A stretch of DNA of 36,875 bases from Candidatus Heimdallarchaeota archaeon LC_2 (lineage in GTDB: Archaea; Asgardarchaeota; Heimdallarchaeia; Heimdallarchaeales; Kariarchaeaceae): positions 1 to 36,875 of the forward strand of contig MDVR01000018.1 of assembly GCA_001940725.1 (NCBI GenBank), written 5' to 3'. Shown piece after piece: positions 8,180-16,718 of this stretch. The first letter of the stretch is position 1. Every line of letters starts with the position of its first letter. The position numbers were made by a program, and so were the translations under genes. The notes beneath the pieces are model-generated. The model saw only the letters and a list, made by a program, of their open reading frames with translations, ran no database searches and was not told where the DNA came from.

Positions 8180-8716
8180 GTGGTTTACAAACTAATTTTA
8201 CTAGGCGATGGTGCCGTCGGCAAAACGAGTTTAAAAAAGCAATATTTGGGTAAAGGGTTTTCAAATGATTACTTACCAACTTTAGGAGTAGATTTTACTG
8301 TAATGAGATATGGTCCAAATGATGTAAATGCTCTCCAAATCTGGGATTTAGCTGGACAACCTGGATACGAATCAGTTCGTAAAACCTATTATGCGGGAAC
8401 TGGAGCAGCTTTGCTGATTTACGATCTCACAAGATCTGAAACTTTACGATCATTATCAAGTTGGATGGTAGAATTGTTAGCAAACAGGAAGTCCTTATAC
8501 AAAATGCCAGTTGTTCTTGTTGGAAATAAAAACGATTTGGAAATTGATCCAGAAGAAAATATTCGCCTTCGAAATGAGGCTAAAAGATATGCTAGTAGAC
8601 TAACAATGCAATTAGGCGTAGAAGTACCCTATTATGTAACCTCAGCCAAATCAGGAGAAAACGTAAAAGAAATGTTTGAATGGTTAATCGACAAATTACA
8701 ATTAGTGGTGCAATGA
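8180..8716 (+). CDS. Small Ras/Rab-superfamily GTPase
   Basis: 178 aa, GTG start. All five G motifs are visible: G1 GDGAVGKTS at 9-17, G2 threonine 34 in LPTLGVDF, G3 WDLAGQPGYE at 55-64 with the catalytic glutamine at 60, G4 NKND at 116-119, and G5 TSAK at 154-157. WDLAGQ and the Y-x-x-T-L-G-V-D switch I place it with Ras/Rab/Ran-type rather than Arf-type GTPases. There is no C-terminal cysteine motif, so no prenylation is expected. Such GTPases are abundant in Asgard archaea and are thought to act at membranes or the cytoskeleton; the partner here is unknown. A 26-codon frame begins immediately after its stop. Confidence 0.96.
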   Translation: MVYKLILLGDGAVGKTSLKKQYLGKGFSNDYLPTLGVDFTVMRYGPNDVNALQIWDLAGQPGYESVRKTYYAGTGAALLIYDLTRSETLRSLSSWMVELLANRKSLYKMPVVLVGNKNDLEIDPEENIRLRNEAKRYASRLTMQLGVEVPYYVTSAKSGENVKEMFEWLIDKLQLVVQ

Positions 8717-8797
8717 ATGTCAATTACAATAGCAGAAGAACTCAATAACTTAGAAATTTCTAAATTACCACATTGGTTATCCTATGCTTTATTATAA
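8717..8797 (+). CDS. Tiny ORF following the GTPase, possible gene remnant
   Basis: 26 codons starting one base after the GTPase stop (TGAATG), ending in TAA. The composition is protein-like (EELNNLEISKLPHWLSYALL). It could be a short peptide co-translated with the GTPase or the first part of a longer gene lost by a stop. No homology can be claimed. Confidence 0.25.
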   Translation: MSITIAEELNNLEISKLPHWLSYALL

Positions 8798-9067
8798 GCT
8801 AGATACTGTTAATAAAGGATCAATCCATTATTCAATAAAAAAAAAATATAAGTGAGTTGTATCATCCTAATACGCAATTCGAACAATATATGCAACCGGA
8901 ATATCCTTAATACTGTAATTACTAAGTGTAAACCAACTTTCGATATTATCATTATGTTATTGTAAACAATTTATCATTCAATCAATATTGTAGTAGGAAA
9001 AACGAATATTCAAATAACTCCAATATCATTTACTTATAACGACTTTAAAGGGTGAACTGAGTCAAAA
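8798..9067. other. Non-coding stretch upstream of the PolD small subunit gene
   Basis: About 270 AT-rich bases. It holds the second copy of the 21-bp repeat (8860-8880). No clear TATA box at a fitting distance from 9068 and no RNA gene was recognised. Confidence 0.5.
8860..8880 (+). repeat. 21-bp dispersed repeat, copy B
   Basis: Exact copy of 1936-1956, same orientation, in intergenic DNA between the GTPase and polD small subunit genes. Confidence 0.8.
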
Positions 9068-10759
9068 TTGAAAGAAGTGAGAAGTGCGATCACACTTTTG
9101 CTAAGTGCTGGTAAAATTGTGTTACCAGAAGCATTGGTTGTTTTAAAAGAAGTTGACAAACCAGTTGAACTTGCAAAATCATTTCTCGAGCAATTTCCTG
9201 AAAAACATGAAGTTACTCAAAATGCATTTCATATTATAGATGGATCGATCAGCAAGAAAAAGACAAAAAAGACTGTACCTACAAAAATTAAATTTGAACA
9301 AAAAAGAGAAACCCAAGGAGTATCTAGAAAAGAGGCACTCGGATCTGTTCCTCACAGGACAAAAAAATCGTTAAATATAACAAGCTCTCCTCAGACTAAT
9401 CAGGGTAAATTAAAAGAATTAACAAAACAACATAAGCAAATCTTGAAAACCAAGTCACTTGATGTTGATCAAACTACTCATAGGATTAGCACATCTCTGG
9501 ATGACCTACAAGGGCTTCATAACTATGAATCAGATTTAGTTGTTTTGGATAATTATATACCAATAGTTAATTTCGGGACGACTGTTGGCGATTTAATTAA
9601 TTATTTTCAAGATCGTTATACTCGGTTATCACGGATGTTCCGTCACAGAATGGATATTATTAATATAACCAAGATAAAGGATCTAAGTCGTACAGAATCC
9701 CAAATTTCAGTAATTGGAATGTTAACTGAAAAAATATTTTATCCGGGGAAAAGTGGAAGAATAATCATTGAGGACCCAACAAAGGACAAGGAATTGCATG
9801 TTATTATTCCACGGAACAACCCATCATTGCAAGAAGAAGTTTTACAAATAATGAATGATTCAGTAATCTGTGTTACTGGATTTCTAAAACAGGAAACGTT
9901 AATTGCAACAGAGGTTCTATTACCAGAAATTCCGTTAAGTCGAAATAGAAATCATGCAAATATCCCAGTACATGTTGCCTATCTTTCTGATATTCATGTT
10001 GGTTCCCATAATTTCCTTTCTAAACCCTTTGAGAGGTTTATTGATTTTCTAAATGGAAAGTATGGTGGAAAGAAGTTACAAGCATTGGGTAAGCAAACAA
10101 AATATGTCATGTTTGGAGGAGATGTTGTAGATGGTGTAGGAATCTATCCTGGTCAAATTGATGATCTTAAAATACATTCCATTCGAGATCAATATTCGGA
10201 ATTCTCTCGCTTCTTGGAAGGAATTCCTGAAGATGTCCAAATAGTGATTATTCCAGGCAATCATGATATGGTCAGGTCTGCAGAACCACAACCTAGTATT
10301 GATTATCAGTACACTCCAGAACTTGCTAATTTTGAGAATATACAAATGTTGAGTAATCCTAGCCAAATTTCTATACATGGGGTTCAAAGTTTACTTTATC
10401 ATTGTACCAGTTTACCGGACATAATAAATAATGTTCCGGGCTTATCAATTAATAGACCCGTAGATGTTATGAAACAAATGTTGAGAGCTAGACATTTAGC
10501 ACCCATGTGGGGAGCTAAAACACCAATTGTGGCTGAGACTAAGGATTATCTGGTTATTGAGAGAATTCCTGATGTATTTCATGGAGGGCACATTCATATC
10601 AATGGTGAAGGACAATATCGGGGAGTTCAAATTGTAAATAGTGGTACAATGCAATCACAAACTTCATTTCAAAAATCACTCAATATTGATCCAACACCTG
10701 GACAGGTTGCATTGTTGAACTTGAAATCTATGAAATGGAATCGACTAATGCTTAAATAA
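9068..10759 (+). CDS. polB: DNA polymerase D small subunit (DP1), exonuclease subunit
   Basis: 563 aa, TTG start, typical length. The N-terminal region (1-60) is a small helical domain, 61-140 is a basic low-complexity linker, about 195-290 is the OB fold, and 300-530 is the calcineurin-like phosphoesterase domain. Metal-binding motifs are intact: Asp308/His310 in SDIHVG, Asp352 in GGDVVDG, GNHD at 397-400, and GGHIH at 506-510. This predicts active Mn-dependent 3'-5' proofreading, unlike the inactive eukaryotic B-subunits. It pairs with the large catalytic subunit DP2, which is not in this window. Only three bases separate its stop from the convergent trmI stop. Confidence 0.97.
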   Translation: MKEVRSAITLLLSAGKIVLPEALVVLKEVDKPVELAKSFLEQFPEKHEVTQNAFHIIDGSISKKKTKKTVPTKIKFEQKRETQGVSRKEALGSVPHRTKKSLNITSSPQTNQGKLKELTKQHKQILKTKSLDVDQTTHRISTSLDDLQGLHNYESDLVVLDNYIPIVNFGTTVGDLINYFQDRYTRLSRMFRHRMDIINITKIKDLSRTESQISVIGMLTEKIFYPGKSGRIIIEDPTKDKELHVIIPRNNPSLQEEVLQIMNDSVICVTGFLKQETLIATEVLLPEIPLSRNRNHANIPVHVAYLSDIHVGSHNFLSKPFERFIDFLNGKYGGKKLQALGKQTKYVMFGGDVVDGVGIYPGQIDDLKIHSIRDQYSEFSRFLEGIPEDVQIVIIPGNHDMVRSAEPQPSIDYQYTPELANFENIQMLSNPSQISIHGVQSLLYHCTSLPDIINNVPGLSINRPVDVMKQMLRARHLAPMWGAKTPIVAETKDYLVIERIPDVFHGGHIHINGEGQYRGVQIVNSGTMQSQTSFQKSLNIDPTPGQVALLNLKSMKWNRLMLK

Positions 10760-10762
10760 AAT

Positions 10763-11575
10763 TTATTCGACTACTAAATTATTTATAGATTCATGATTTA
10801 CTTTTTCGACAAAGATTGCTTCCATAAGAAAACCTGTATGTCCTATCATTCTTGTTGATGGTCTTATAGCATTTTCTTTTAGCTGGATTTCCCTTTCTAA
10901 TAATTCAATTGCTCTAATCTCTCTAAATTTGTATTCTTTTAGTGCAACAAAGGTTTTTTCTATTTGATTGTAAGATGGAATAAAAATTACAATTTTTTTA
11001 CCAATCTTCAATACGTTCTGGACATGAGACAATACTCTCCATGGATCAACCATATCTAGAATAATTGCATCTGCTTTACCCTCAACAAATCCTTCTTCAA
11101 TTACATCTCGTAAGTTGAATTCAACATTTGTAACTCCCATTCTCCCAAGATTTTTTTGTGCAGTCTTTTTGGCCGCATTCCTAACGTCATGAGTCACAAT
11201 TTTACCAGTAGGACCAACAATCTGGGATAGGTATGAGGTTAGTGCCCCACTTCCAGTACCTGCCTCATATATTATTGATCCAGATTTAATATCAAGGAGA
11301 AAGGCGATTTGAGCTGCATCTTTTTCATATATTATTTGCCCTTGATGTTCAAATGATCGAATCCAATCATTAATTTTTGGAAAATATACTCTAAGCTTCT
11401 TACCTTTATTTGTTTCTATTAAACTGCCGTCTGTTTTGCCAACAAGCTCGCCAAGCTTAATTAATCCATAATTACAATGGAATTCTTTTTCTTCGACCGT
11501 TTTCATCCAGTATCTTCGTCGATCATACACAATAAAAACTGGGTCTCCTATCTGAAATTTTCCTGAATTATCCAA
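10763..11575 (-). CDS. trmI: tRNA (adenine-N1)-methyltransferase TrmI
   Basis: 270 aa, usual length. The N-terminal beta domain (1-75) is followed by a SAM-binding Rossmann domain with YEAGTGSGALT at 103-113, acidic residue Asp130 ending strand 2, and catalytic-region LDMVDPW at 173-179. The C-terminal signature RPSTRMIGHTGFL is the TrmI/Trm61 hallmark. The enzyme makes 1-methyladenosine at position 58 (and 57 in some archaea) of the tRNA T-loop, as a homotetramer. It lies downstream of the small acidic gene at 11600-11992, 24 bases away, probably in one transcript. Confidence 0.95.
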   Translation of the reverse strand: MDNSGKFQIGDPVFIVYDRRRYWMKTVEEKEFHCNYGLIKLGELVGKTDGSLIETNKGKKLRVYFPKINDWIRSFEHQGQIIYEKDAAQIAFLLDIKSGSIIYEAGTGSGALTSYLSQIVGPTGKIVTHDVRNAAKKTAQKNLGRMGVTNVEFNLRDVIEEGFVEGKADAIILDMVDPWRVLSHVQNVLKIGKKIVIFIPSYNQIEKTFVALKEYKFREIRAIELLEREIQLKENAIRPSTRMIGHTGFLMEAIFVEKVNHESINNLVVE

Positions 11576-11599
11576 TCAAATCACCGCAAATAAATTTCG

Positions 11600-11992
11600 T
11601 TAAGCCAATTTTGAATCATAATGACCAGAACTACGTGTTCCAAAAGTGGAGAACCCATCTTTGGATAAATGTTCCTGAAGTTTATTTGCTTCGTCTTGTG
11701 TTATCTCGCCTTTTTTCAGGCAATATGTAATTATTTCTTTACATTCTTCATCTGTATTGGCTCTCGCTAGGAAATCAAGAATAGTAGGATTATAATTTCT
11801 GAAATGCGGAACTGGTTCCTCAAAACGTTGAGTGACTTCCATTACTGAATTTAGGGTTACTCCACTTTTCTTCATTTCAAATGCTAATGAGGAAAAGTCA
11901 TTATCTAAATCCTCTAATGTAAATCCTTCAAAATCTTCATTATGTTCGTGTTCATTTTCTAGGTTATGTTCAAGTTCTTTCTTTTTATTCAT
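11600..11992 (-). CDS. Small acidic conserved archaeal protein, DUF2095-like
   Basis: 130 aa. The first 40 residues are charged and probably disordered (poly Glu/His/Asn). The core from about 60 has HFRNYNPTILDFLARANTDEE followed by EIITYCLKKGEITQDEANKLQEHLSKDGFSTFG, two to three helices resembling the uncharacterised archaeal family DUF2095; the assignment is from memory of the pattern and is not certain. No function is known. It lies just upstream of trmI, same strand, and is probably co-transcribed with it. Confidence 0.8.
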   Translation of the reverse strand: MNKKKELEHNLENEHEHNEDFEGFTLEDLDNDFSSLAFEMKKSGVTLNSVMEVTQRFEEPVPHFRNYNPTILDFLARANTDEECKEIITYCLKKGEITQDEANKLQEHLSKDGFSTFGTRSSGHYDSKLA

Positions 11993-12095
11993 AAGATTGA
12001 TTTAATAATACCAAATAATAATATTAGGTTAAATGACCCGTAGAAATAAATGATATTGTAAATATTTAGTATTTGTAATTGTTGATTGTCGAAGA

Positions 12096-13298
12096 TTATT
12101 TTTGAGCTGCAATAATCTTGATTATATCTCTGTTTTTCATCACATGGGTTGCAGCTATACGCTTATTATTATCATTCACCAACAAACCATTGATGAAAGT
12201 TTTTTGAAGATCTGTGTGAACTTTTCCTGCAAATTCTTTTGCTGTTGTTCCTTCAGGAACCAGGTAAACATCGGGTAGGATTCGACCATCTTGATCAGTT
12301 AAATGAGTTGAATCTTCTACGGGAAAAACAGCAATTAATTTTAATATATCAAAAACACAGACTTCAAGTAATTTTGAAACACCTGTAGTATTATTTTCAT
12401 CAAGGATATTTTCTTTTATTGCTCTTATGATGTTCAAAGATTTATCAGGATTGGTTGGATCACCTAAAAACTCTATTTCTCTTGAGCCAGGAGTGTATTT
12501 GATTTTTTTTGCTGTATCGGCATTTCTTAACATTAATTCAGCGAGTCCTGAGGTGTTTACCAAAGTTTCATCGGGAAATCTCTTTTTTAATTTTGTAATG
12601 TTTTCAGATGAGGATTTTTTATCTGCTTTGTTCAAAGCAATCACAGAGGGGAACATTAATTTCCGAATCTTATCTGCAAATACATTTTTATCTTCATCGT
12701 CCCATAATTTTGGAGTTTTCTCCAAAAGATTAGATTCCATCATCGCAGATTTTACAACATTTATTGTTGCACCAAGACCAGACAATCGATCAGCCATGGC
12801 TTCAACAGTTCTCGATCTTTCAGCATCGAGCTTTCTACTCAATTTGTCCCAATCTTTGAATAAAATATTTGAGACCCAAGATGTAAGTTCACTATTCAAC
12901 CAAATTACGTCTTCACTTGGATCATAGTTAGTAGTTTGATTTCCTTCTGCATCTGATTGACCTGAAGCATCAACCACATGGATAAATGCATCCGCCTGTC
13001 GTAAATCATCAAGAAATTGATTCCCCATTCCTTTTCCTTCTGATGCACCAGGTACTAAACCAGCCACATCAAGTAATTCAATTGGAACAAATCTGATACC
13101 ATTTTCACATATTCCAGTTCGAGGTTGGCAATCCCCTTCTAAATCTGAACAATAACAGTTTATCCTAACAAAGGCCATTCCTCGATTTGGTTTAATTGTT
13201 GTAAATGGATAATCTCCCATTTTGGCATCAGTCAAACAAAGAGCATTAAGTATAGTGGTTTTTCCAGATGATGGTTTTCCAACGATTCCTATTAGCAT
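12096..13298 (-). CDS. ychF: YchF/OLA1-family P-loop NTPase (Obg-related)
   Basis: About 400 aa from the second ATG at 13298, chosen because family members begin directly with MLIGIVGKPSSGKTT; an ATG three codons earlier is also possible. G1 is GKPSSGKTT, G3 DVAGLVPGA, G4 NKAD, and the last 80 residues are a TGS domain. Between G2 and G3 is a four-cysteine insert (CYCSDLEGDCQPRTGIC), a feature of archaeal members that may bind metal. YchF/OLA1 proteins bind ATP as well as GTP and associate with ribosomes. The gene is divergent from serA with 170 bases between. Confidence 0.95.
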   Translation of the reverse strand: MLIGIVGKPSSGKTTILNALCLTDAKMGDYPFTTIKPNRGMAFVRINCYCSDLEGDCQPRTGICENGIRFVPIELLDVAGLVPGASEGKGMGNQFLDDLRQADAFIHVVDASGQSDAEGNQTTNYDPSEDVIWLNSELTSWVSNILFKDWDKLSRKLDAERSRTVEAMADRLSGLGATINVVKSAMMESNLLEKTPKLWDDEDKNVFADKIRKLMFPSVIALNKADKKSSSENITKLKKRFPDETLVNTSGLAELMLRNADTAKKIKYTPGSREIEFLGDPTNPDKSLNIIRAIKENILDENNTTGVSKLLEVCVFDILKLIAVFPVEDSTHLTDQDGRILPDVYLVPEGTTAKEFAGKVHTDLQKTFINGLLVNDNNKRIAATHVMKNRDIIKIIAAQK

Positions 13299-13472
13299 AT
13301 TATGCAAATTGGTGAATAAAGTTTCAACTCTAAAGAAATCGCTTTGTGTCTTATGTTATTAATTATGTTTATAATTAAAATTTAGCTTTTTAATACCTAA
13401 TTATTTATGGTAAAATTAGTACTCTAACATTATATCATTATATAGTTAACTTGTTATTAAGCTTGAACCATT

Positions 13473-14384
13473 ATGACAAAAGTAGTCATTGCCGATCAAC
13501 TTCATCCAGATGCTAATAGTATATTAACCGAGGCTGGATTGGACGTTATTGATATTAGTAATAATAAAAATGAGTTATTTGCAAATATTAAAGATGCTCA
13601 TGCCATTATTGTAAGAAGTGCAACTAAGGTAACTAAAGAATTACTAGATTTTGCACCTAATTTAAGAATTATTGGGAGAGCAGGTGTTGGTCTTGATAAT
13701 GTTGACTTAGAAGAATGCAAAAAACGTCAAATTGTTGTAGTTAATTCCCCTGAAGGACCAACCCAATCAGTAGCTGAGATTACTTTAGGATTAATCATTG
13801 CATTGTCCAGAAAATTAATTATTCTTGATAAGGAAACTAAAAAAGGTAATTGGCCTAAAAAAATGAAAGGTCATGAAATTCATGGAAAAACCCTCGGAAT
13901 TATTGGTTCTGGTGCAATTGGAGGAACCTTAGCTAAATATTGCATCGCAATGGGTATGCGAGTTATTGCATATGATATCGTCAAAATTGCAGAATTGGAA
14001 AAATTAAATGGATTCGAATATGTTCAACTTGATGAATTGTTCTCTAACGCAGATGTTATTTCAATTCATGTTCCATTAGTTAAAGCAACCAAACATATGA
14101 TAAATCAATCATCGATAGCAAAAATGAAAGATGGCGTTATAATAGTTAATGCAGCTCGTGGTGGTGTTATTGATGAAAATTCAGTTTTTGAACCGCTAAA
14201 GAATGGAAAAATTGCAGGATTAGCTCTTGATGTTTATGAAAGTGAACCGGTAACTGCAGATCATAAATTATTTGAGTTAGAAAATGTGATTGCAACACCG
14301 CATATTGGAGCTCAAACTCATGAAGCAAATCGAAAAAACACCAGCATAGTATGTGATAAATTAATTTCATTTTTTGCCAATTAG
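13473..14384 (+). CDS. serA: D-3-phosphoglycerate dehydrogenase, short form
   Basis: 303 aa: the catalytic and nucleotide-binding domains of the D-2-hydroxyacid dehydrogenase family without the C-terminal ACT domain of long SerA. NAD-binding GSGAIGG is at 145-151; the catalytic triad is Arg229 in AARGG, Glu258 in YESEP and His277 in TPHIGA. GRAGVGLDNVD and NSPEGPTQSVAE are typical for SerA. It oxidises 3-phosphoglycerate to phosphohydroxypyruvate in serine synthesis; another 2-hydroxyacid substrate cannot be excluded. No allosteric serine site is expected. A TATA-like CATTATATAG lies about 30 bases upstream. Confidence 0.88.
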   Translation: MTKVVIADQLHPDANSILTEAGLDVIDISNNKNELFANIKDAHAIIVRSATKVTKELLDFAPNLRIIGRAGVGLDNVDLEECKKRQIVVVNSPEGPTQSVAEITLGLIIALSRKLIILDKETKKGNWPKKMKGHEIHGKTLGIIGSGAIGGTLAKYCIAMGMRVIAYDIVKIAELEKLNGFEYVQLDELFSNADVISIHVPLVKATKHMINQSSIAKMKDGVIIVNAARGGVIDENSVFEPLKNGKIAGLALDVYESEPVTADHKLFELENVIATPHIGAQTHEANRKNTSIVCDKLISFFAN

Positions 14385-14482
14385 AAATTATCAATTAAAA
14401 CATCAATTTTTTTAAATACAAATATATTGTGTACCTTCTATAAAGTTCAATAGTTAAATCGTAAAACACCAATTAGATAACG

Positions 14483-16636
14483 TTGTTCAAGAATTTTGAA
14501 AATGAAATAAATCAGATTATTAAGGAGAAAAATGCAAAAAAATCAATTGGTTTATTGCAACCTCCATTACCTGAATTAGGTGATTTTTGCATAGTTGTGA
14601 ATCAATTTGCTGGTAAAAATGATCCTAAAATTATGGCATCTGATTTGTTAGATTCTTTTGTCAAAATCCCTGGGATTGAAAATGTAGAAATTTATGAAAC
14701 AAAGGGTAAAAAGAAAAGAAGTGGTATTGTATATTTAAACTTCAAAATTAAACCTCGAGAAAAAAGAAATCTGCAAGTAAAATACTTATCACATTCTTTA
14801 AAACATATTTTTTCAGAAGAATTTGCACAGTTAACAATTGGGAGTGGTAAAAATGCAATTGTGGAACATACCTCTGCGAATCCAATCAGTCCATTACATG
14901 TAGGTAATTTACGGAATAGTATTCATGGAGATACATTGGCAAGAATTCTAGATCGATTAGGATATCAAGTTCATCGCCATTTCTATATAAATGATGTTGG
15001 ATTACAAATTGCATTTGTGACCATTGGTTATGAAATCTTAAAAAATCAAAATGTAAAACCTGAAATTAAATTTGATCTGTGGTTAGGTCGAGTCTATGCT
15101 ATAATGCATAATTTATATTATATTCAGTCCCTAAAAAGAACCAACTCTGACCTAATGAAAAATACTAATTACAAACTTTCACAAAGTGAAATTGAAGTAT
15201 TGAATCAAAATTTTAAGGCTCAGATTAAAGATAATCAAGCAGATCTTGAAGTTTTGAGTAAAAAAGATAAATTAACCAAAGAAGAAAGAATTTCCCTAAA
15301 AGAATTGAAGAAAAAAAACTTACAGTTAGATAAGAACCTTGCTGAGATTAAATCATTAAAAATTAATTTCGATTCGCTTTCAAATCGATTCCCGAGAATT
15401 CATAAAATATTGTATTCAAATGTTTCCAAAATTGATTTAATAGAACTGTCAGGACAATATTTAAAGGCGTATGAAACCAAATTAGATAAGAAAATTGTCA
15501 CATTATCTAGGGAGATTACGGATTGGGTATTGGAGGCTTTCAAATGGACGTTAAAGAGATTCAATATCGATTTTGATAATTTTGATTATGAATCTGATCT
15601 AACTTGGAGTAAAAAGCCTAATGAAATAATCAAGTCACTTGAAAAATCCGCAAATACTAGAACCGTGGATGGATCTGCATTGCGTTACAGTTATCCTACA
15701 GAGAGTATTGTACAAATGTATGAAGAACTTGAACTTGACCCAAAATCAATTCCAATTAAGGGAAATATTCCTGAATTACAACTCAGGAGAAAAGATGGAA
15801 CTGCATTATATGCTCCAAAAGATATTGCATACTCTATTCAAAAATATGAGAGTTCATTACCACATTTAATTTTCAATGTTATTAGTTCAGAACAGATATT
15901 ACCACAATTTCAATTATTACTTCCTCTTTTTGAATTAGGATATAAAGAACTAACTCGGGCAATGAAACATTATTCTTATGAATTGGTAGAATTGAAAGGC
16001 CGACCTATGAGCGGGAGAAGAGCAATTTATGTGACAGCAGACGAATATTATGATGAAACATTAATTCGAGCACGAATGGCAAAGAGAGCCTCAGATCAGC
16101 AGAGAGGTGGGTTTGTTCCTAATAACCTTGAACAATGGGATGACGAAATGAACACATTGAGAAAAGTAACTATAGCTAGTACCCGTTTTCCATTAATTGA
16201 AACTTCACCGAATCGAAAAATTATTCTTGATCTTGATAGAGAATTGGATTTCAAACGAAATTCAGGACCATTTGTTCAATATGCTCATGCAAGAGCTTGT
16301 GGAATTCTTCGCAAATTGAGTGATCAAGATAATATTTCAAATTTAAACATAGATTATAATTTATTGTGCGATGATGAGATTATTTTTATCGTTCAACACA
16401 TAATGAAAATTTCCAAAAAACTTACTTTAGCGGTTGATGAACTAGATCCTTCAGTTATTTCAAATTGGTTAATTAGTCTTGCAAAACAATTTATGAAATT
16501 TTATGAGAAATTTCCAATCCATAATGCTGAAAACGAAGATTTGAAAGAAGCAAGAATTAAGATTGTAAAAGCTGTTCAGACCGCACTTTTTGAAGGACTA
16601 AATATTCTTGGCATTCCAGCTGCAGATAGAATTTAA
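14483..16636 (+). CDS. argS: Arginyl-tRNA synthetase
   Basis: 717 aa, TTG start, longer than the usual 550-640. Order: Add-1 N-terminal domain (1-115), HIGH-type signature HVGN at 139-142 inside ANPISPLHVGNLRNS, a long charged coiled-coil insertion at roughly 215-300, the rest of the Rossmann domain, PMSGRR at 508-513 in place of KMSKS (as in archaeal ArgS), and the anticodon-binding domain with VQYAHAR at its start. It charges tRNA-Arg. The insertion is Lys/Glu/Leu-rich (NQADLEVLSKKDKLTKEERI) and is probably an antiparallel coiled coil. Between serA and cdc48, same strand. Confidence 0.96.
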   Translation: MFKNFENEINQIIKEKNAKKSIGLLQPPLPELGDFCIVVNQFAGKNDPKIMASDLLDSFVKIPGIENVEIYETKGKKKRSGIVYLNFKIKPREKRNLQVKYLSHSLKHIFSEEFAQLTIGSGKNAIVEHTSANPISPLHVGNLRNSIHGDTLARILDRLGYQVHRHFYINDVGLQIAFVTIGYEILKNQNVKPEIKFDLWLGRVYAIMHNLYYIQSLKRTNSDLMKNTNYKLSQSEIEVLNQNFKAQIKDNQADLEVLSKKDKLTKEERISLKELKKKNLQLDKNLAEIKSLKINFDSLSNRFPRIHKILYSNVSKIDLIELSGQYLKAYETKLDKKIVTLSREITDWVLEAFKWTLKRFNIDFDNFDYESDLTWSKKPNEIIKSLEKSANTRTVDGSALRYSYPTESIVQMYEELELDPKSIPIKGNIPELQLRRKDGTALYAPKDIAYSIQKYESSLPHLIFNVISSEQILPQFQLLLPLFELGYKELTRAMKHYSYELVELKGRPMSGRRAIYVTADEYYDETLIRARMAKRASDQQRGGFVPNNLEQWDDEMNTLRKVTIASTRFPLIETSPNRKIILDLDRELDFKRNSGPFVQYAHARACGILRKLSDQDNISNLNIDYNLLCDDEIIFIVQHIMKISKKLTLAVDELDPSVISNWLISLAKQFMKFYEKFPIHNAENEDLKEARIKIVKAVQTALFEGLNILGIPAADRI

Positions 16637-16718
16637 GAAATAGAATGATTACATTTTTATTTGTAGTGTTGAAATAATAATACATAGGGTTTTTTGTTTT
16701 TTCAGAGGAGAGTCAAAT

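Noticed and set aside
12427..12927. 166-codon plus-strand frame
   Set aside because: Fully antisense within ychF, whose conserved motifs show the true coding strand.
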